NCBI RefSeq assembly: GCF_037203705.1
Contig: NZ_JBBCAT010000002.1
Span: forward strand, 855,790-919,789
DNA length: 64,000 bases
Direction of reading: 5' to 3'
Source of the DNA: Prosthecomicrobium sp. N25
GTDB taxonomy: Bacteria; Pseudomonadota; Alphaproteobacteria; Rhizobiales; Ancalomicrobiaceae
The notes below the pieces were generated by a model. The model was not told the origin of the DNA, made no database searches, and saw only the letters and a list, made by a program, of their open reading frames with translations. Positions within the stretch are counted from its first letter, which is position 1; the number at the start of each line of letters is the position of its first letter. Shown here in pieces: positions 61,605 through 64,000 of this stretch. The position numbers were made by a program, and so were the translations under genes.

Positions 61605-63596
61605 TCAGTTCGTCGCCGCGACCTTGGCGGGGGCGGGGGACTTCATGAGCTGGTCGACGTGCTCACGTTCCTTGCGGAACTCGGCCAGCATCGGGCCGGC
61701 GAGTTCCTTGCCGCGGGGGAGGCGGACGCGCATGGGGTCGACATAGGCGGCATTGATCAGCACCTCGTAGTGGAGGTGCGGTCCGGTGGAGAGGCCGGTG
61801 GTGCCGACGTAGCCGACCACCTGGCCCTGGCGGACCTTGGCGCCCTTCTCGATGCCTCGGCCGAAGCCGGACATGTGGTTGTAGGTCGTCTCGTAGCCGT
61901 TGGCGTGCTGGATCTTGACCTGCCGGCCGTAGCCGCCCTTCCAGCCGGCCTCCTCGATGGTGCCGTTGCCGGCGGCCAGGATCGGCGTGCCCACGGGGGC
62001 CGCCCAGTCGACGCCGGTGTGCATGCGGTAGTAGCCGAGGATCGGGTGGCGGCGGCCGCCGAAGCCCGAGCGGAACACGCCGCCCTCCATGGGCTTGCGC
62101 ATCAGGAACTTCTTCGCACTCTTGCCGGCCTCGTCGTAGTAGTCGACCGTGCCGTCGTCGGGCGAGCGGTAGCGGTAGAAGCGCTTGGGCTGGCCGCCGA
62201 CGGTGATGGAGGTATAGAGCACCTCCTGGACCGACTTCGCGTCGTTCTCGTCGGCGAGGGAGTAGAAGACCTCGAGGCTGTCGCCCGGCTTGACCTTCTG
62301 GTTGAAGTCGATGTCGTAGCTGAAGATCTGGACCAGGTCGCGGATCGTCGTCTGCGGGATCTGGTTCTCGAGCGCGGTCTGGTAGAGGCTCTGGTAGAGC
62401 GTCGGCACCGGGCCGTTCTCGGGGATGTTGTTGTCGTCCCCGATCTCGTCCGCCATTGCATTCTCGTTCTGGTCGGGCTCCTGGGCGGTGACGTAGCCGC
62501 CGTCGTCGTTCAGGGCGACGGTGACGATGTGCGATGTCTCCTTGTAGATGGAGACGCGGGCCGGTTTCAACTTGGTGGATTCGTCGATCTTGGCGAGGCC
62601 GATCTTCAGCCGGTGGCTCTGATCGAGGTTCTTCAGGTCGTAGACGCGGGCGATCGCCTTCATGATCTCGCCGGCGAGCTTGTCGTCGGCGTTGTGTTCC
62701 TTGAGGATGCCCTTCAGGCTGTCGTTGTTGGTGAAGGGGATGAGCTTCTCGTCGAGCCCGTTGCCTGCCGCGGCCCCGGTCTTCTCGGCGTCCGACTTCG
62801 CGAAGAAGGAGACGTTCTCGGGGGTGATCTTCAGCGAGATGGCGGAGGCGACGCCGCCGCCGAAGAAGCTCGTCTCGAAGCGATCGGCGTCCGACGTGAT
62901 GGGCAGTGCCGCGGTCTGGACGGTCCCGTCGGTCAGGAAGCGGGCCTGGTCGCGGACGATCCGTTCCACCTCGCCGGCCGACATGGTCACGTCGGGATCG
63001 AAGAGCGTGGAGTCGGCTGGGAAGCTGGTTGTCCGCAGCGCCACTTCGCCCTCGACCTTCGCGTCGTAGAAGGCGGGGTTGCGGCTGCCGGCCGACTTGC
63101 CGGACAGGATGTCGGTATCGGCGAAGACCTTGAGCGGGTTGTAGGCGGGCAGGTTGGCCATCGCCTCGCTGCGCTTCTGCGCCAGCGAGGCCGAGATGCG
63201 CACGAAGGGGCGGACGCGGATGAGGTCCTTGTCGCCGACGCGGGTCATGGTCGACAGGTTGAGGACCGTGCGGGTGGCGAACTGATCGGCGGTGCTGCGC
63301 AGCCGGTCGGCTTTGGGGAGCACGCCGTCGCGGCGGTTGATCGCGACCCGATCGAGCGACCGGGCGGAGTCGGAGCCTGTGTCCGGCGTGGCAGCGAGGG
63401 TGTACTGGCCGTCGAGGGCGACCACAAGCGCGCCGCCCATGAGGAACGCGGAGGTCATGCCGGTCAGGACGGTGCCGGCGAGCCAGCGGAGCGAGACCTT
63501 CCGACGGTCGAACGGCAGGCCGCTGCCGTCCGCGCGCAGCGGCGGCTCGGGCCCGAGATCGATCTCGTCGTCGTGGGCTGCTCGGATACTCTGCAT
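61605..63596 (-). CDS. M23 family metallopeptidase (envelope murein hydrolase type)
   Basis: 663 residues. One N-terminal transmembrane helix (about 38-62), a long periplasmic region (about 65-510) with LysM-like or OapA-like segments I cannot assign firmly, and a C-terminal LytM/M23 domain (about 515-625): HPILGYYRMHTGVDWAAP supplies zinc ligands, and GLSTGPHLHYEV the catalytic HLH. All zinc ligands appear intact, so it is likely active on peptidoglycan cross-links. Convergent with the DUF2239 gene; divergent from a strong promoter at the window edge. Confidence 0.92.
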   Translation of the reverse strand: MQSIRAAHDDEIDLGPEPPLRADGSGLPFDRRKVSLRWLAGTVLTGMTSAFLMGGALVVALDGQYTLAATPDTGSDSARSLDRVAINRRDGVLPKADRLRSTADQFATRTVLNLSTMTRVGDKDLIRVRPFVRISASLAQKRSEAMANLPAYNPLKVFADTDILSGKSAGSRNPAFYDAKVEGEVALRTTSFPADSTLFDPDVTMSAGEVERIVRDQARFLTDGTVQTAALPITSDADRFETSFFGGGVASAISLKITPENVSFFAKSDAEKTGAAAGNGLDEKLIPFTNNDSLKGILKEHNADDKLAGEIMKAIARVYDLKNLDQSHRLKIGLAKIDESTKLKPARVSIYKETSHIVTVALNDDGGYVTAQEPDQNENAMADEIGDDNNIPENGPVPTLYQSLYQTALENQIPQTTIRDLVQIFSYDIDFNQKVKPGDSLEVFYSLADENDAKSVQEVLYTSITVGGQPKRFYRYRSPDDGTVDYYDEAGKSAKKFLMRKPMEGGVFRSGFGGRRHPILGYYRMHTGVDWAAPVGTPILAAGNGTIEEAGWKGGYGRQVKIQHANGYETTYNHMSGFGRGIEKGAKVRQGQVVGYVGTTGLSTGPHLHYEVLINAAYVDPMRVRLPRGKELAGPMLAEFRKEREHVDQLMKSPAPAKVAATN

Positions 63597-64000
63597 CGTC
63601 TCCGTCGTGTTCAGCTTCGCGAAGCAGCGCCGGACCCGCGGGAGGGCGCCTCAAACTGCACTCTCGCCTGGTCGGCGTCAACGCTCGCCCGTCTCCGAGG
63701 AGGGCGTGGGACCCGTGTCCTCCAGCACAAATCGGGCAAAAGATGGAAGACGGATCGCGAGGGCTCGAGGGACGCCGGCAGCCGGACGGGCCGCGGATCG
63801 GCCGGATCGAAAAAATTCGAAGAGCCGTGTTGACAGGTGGCGGGGTGGGGGACTAGATAGCGGCCAACGACGAGGGCGGTGGCGCTGCCGAGCGGCAGTG
63901 GACTTCGCTCTTGTTTCCGGGTCCTCGGGTGGTTATCTGAGGGTTCGGCGGCCCGGTGAGGGTCAGCTTCTCTCGCAAGACTGAAGCGGTCGGCTCCGAG
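63597..64000. other. right-edge region with a strong outgoing promoter (404 bp)
   Basis: No supported coding frame. It holds the palindrome GCTTCGCGAAGC (63614-63625) near the M23 start and, from 63810, a promoter reading rightward. The sequence after it looks like an untranslated leader; no 16S rRNA or tRNA sequence is reached before the window ends. Confidence 0.5.
63810..63859 (+). promoter_or_regulatory. strong sigma-70 promoter with UP-like element
   Basis: A perfect TTGACA (63830-63835) is followed, 17-18 bases on, by CTAGATA (63853-63859), and an A-rich block (63810-63816) lies about 15 bases upstream like an UP element. The arrangement resembles stable-RNA promoters; the gene it serves is beyond the window. 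Confidence 0.6.

Overview
The window is ordinary, gene-dense chromosome from a high-GC alphaproteobacterium, most likely of the order Hyphomicrobiales (Rhizobiales). This rests on gene content and order: a RpoH2-type sigma factor, CarD and a seven-iron ferredoxin together; cobS-cobT next to a J-domain protein and BolA; the run grxC / nitrilase / DUF1178 / ubiG / lysC / ptsP / prfA / prmC / DUF4167 / clpB; and alphaproteobacterial families such as DUF3108, DUF4167 and DUF2239. No tRNA, rRNA body, insertion sequence, prophage or CRISPR array is visible. The family or genus cannot be named from the sequence alone.

Layout. 1-4000: 3' part of an M48 protease, then rpoH2, carD and fdxA on the minus strand. 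4100-7730: a PhoP/FeuP-like two-component system with a PepSY-like secreted protein, divergent from a second Gly/Ser-rich secreted protein. 7800-12300: a large SUV3-like helicase with a downstream S4 RNA-binding protein, and a 700-bp gene-free region rich in GANTC methylation sites. 12300-17800: a luciferase-like flavin oxidoreductase, two DUF3108 paralogues around rpmB and a queuosine-precursor transporter, and an exported esterase-like protein fused translationally to the cob operon. 17777-22890: cobT, cobS, a J-domain protein, bolA and cysQ. 23160-26000: cysD and cysNC, sulfate activation, fitting with cysQ which removes the PAP by-product. 26085-32330: a chemoreceptor, aroB-aroK, a small membrane protein, xerD and accA. 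32552-39618: a lipoprotein L,D-transpeptidase, a TadG-like protein, secA and a periplasmic parvulin. 39711-45301: argJ, mutT, a lone Flp pilin, a methyltransferase, comF, grxC, a nitrilase-family amidase and DUF1178. 45308-54016: ubiG, lysC, ptsP, prfA-prmC and a repeat-rich DUF4167 protein. 54116-63596: MOSC protein, FAD oxidoreductase, MarR-GNAT fusion, clpB, YitT, DUF2239 and an M23 peptidase. The right edge carries a strong promoter that fires out of the window.

Functionally these are mostly housekeeping genes: stress response (rpoH2, clpB), envelope (M23 peptidase, L,D-transpeptidase, secA, parvulin), amino-acid and cofactor synthesis (aroBK, argJ, lysC, cobST, ubiG), sulfur assimilation (cysQ, cysD, cysNC) and translation (rpmB, prfA, prmC). 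I found no convincing undescribed system. The points most worth a second look are a probable response-regulator direct repeat between the two-component operon and the divergent Gly/Ser-rich gene, a cluster of seven GANTC sites in 94 bp, the palindrome-rich leader and Arg-Pro-Glu repeats of the DUF4167 gene, and an apparent N-terminal frameshift in the YitT gene.
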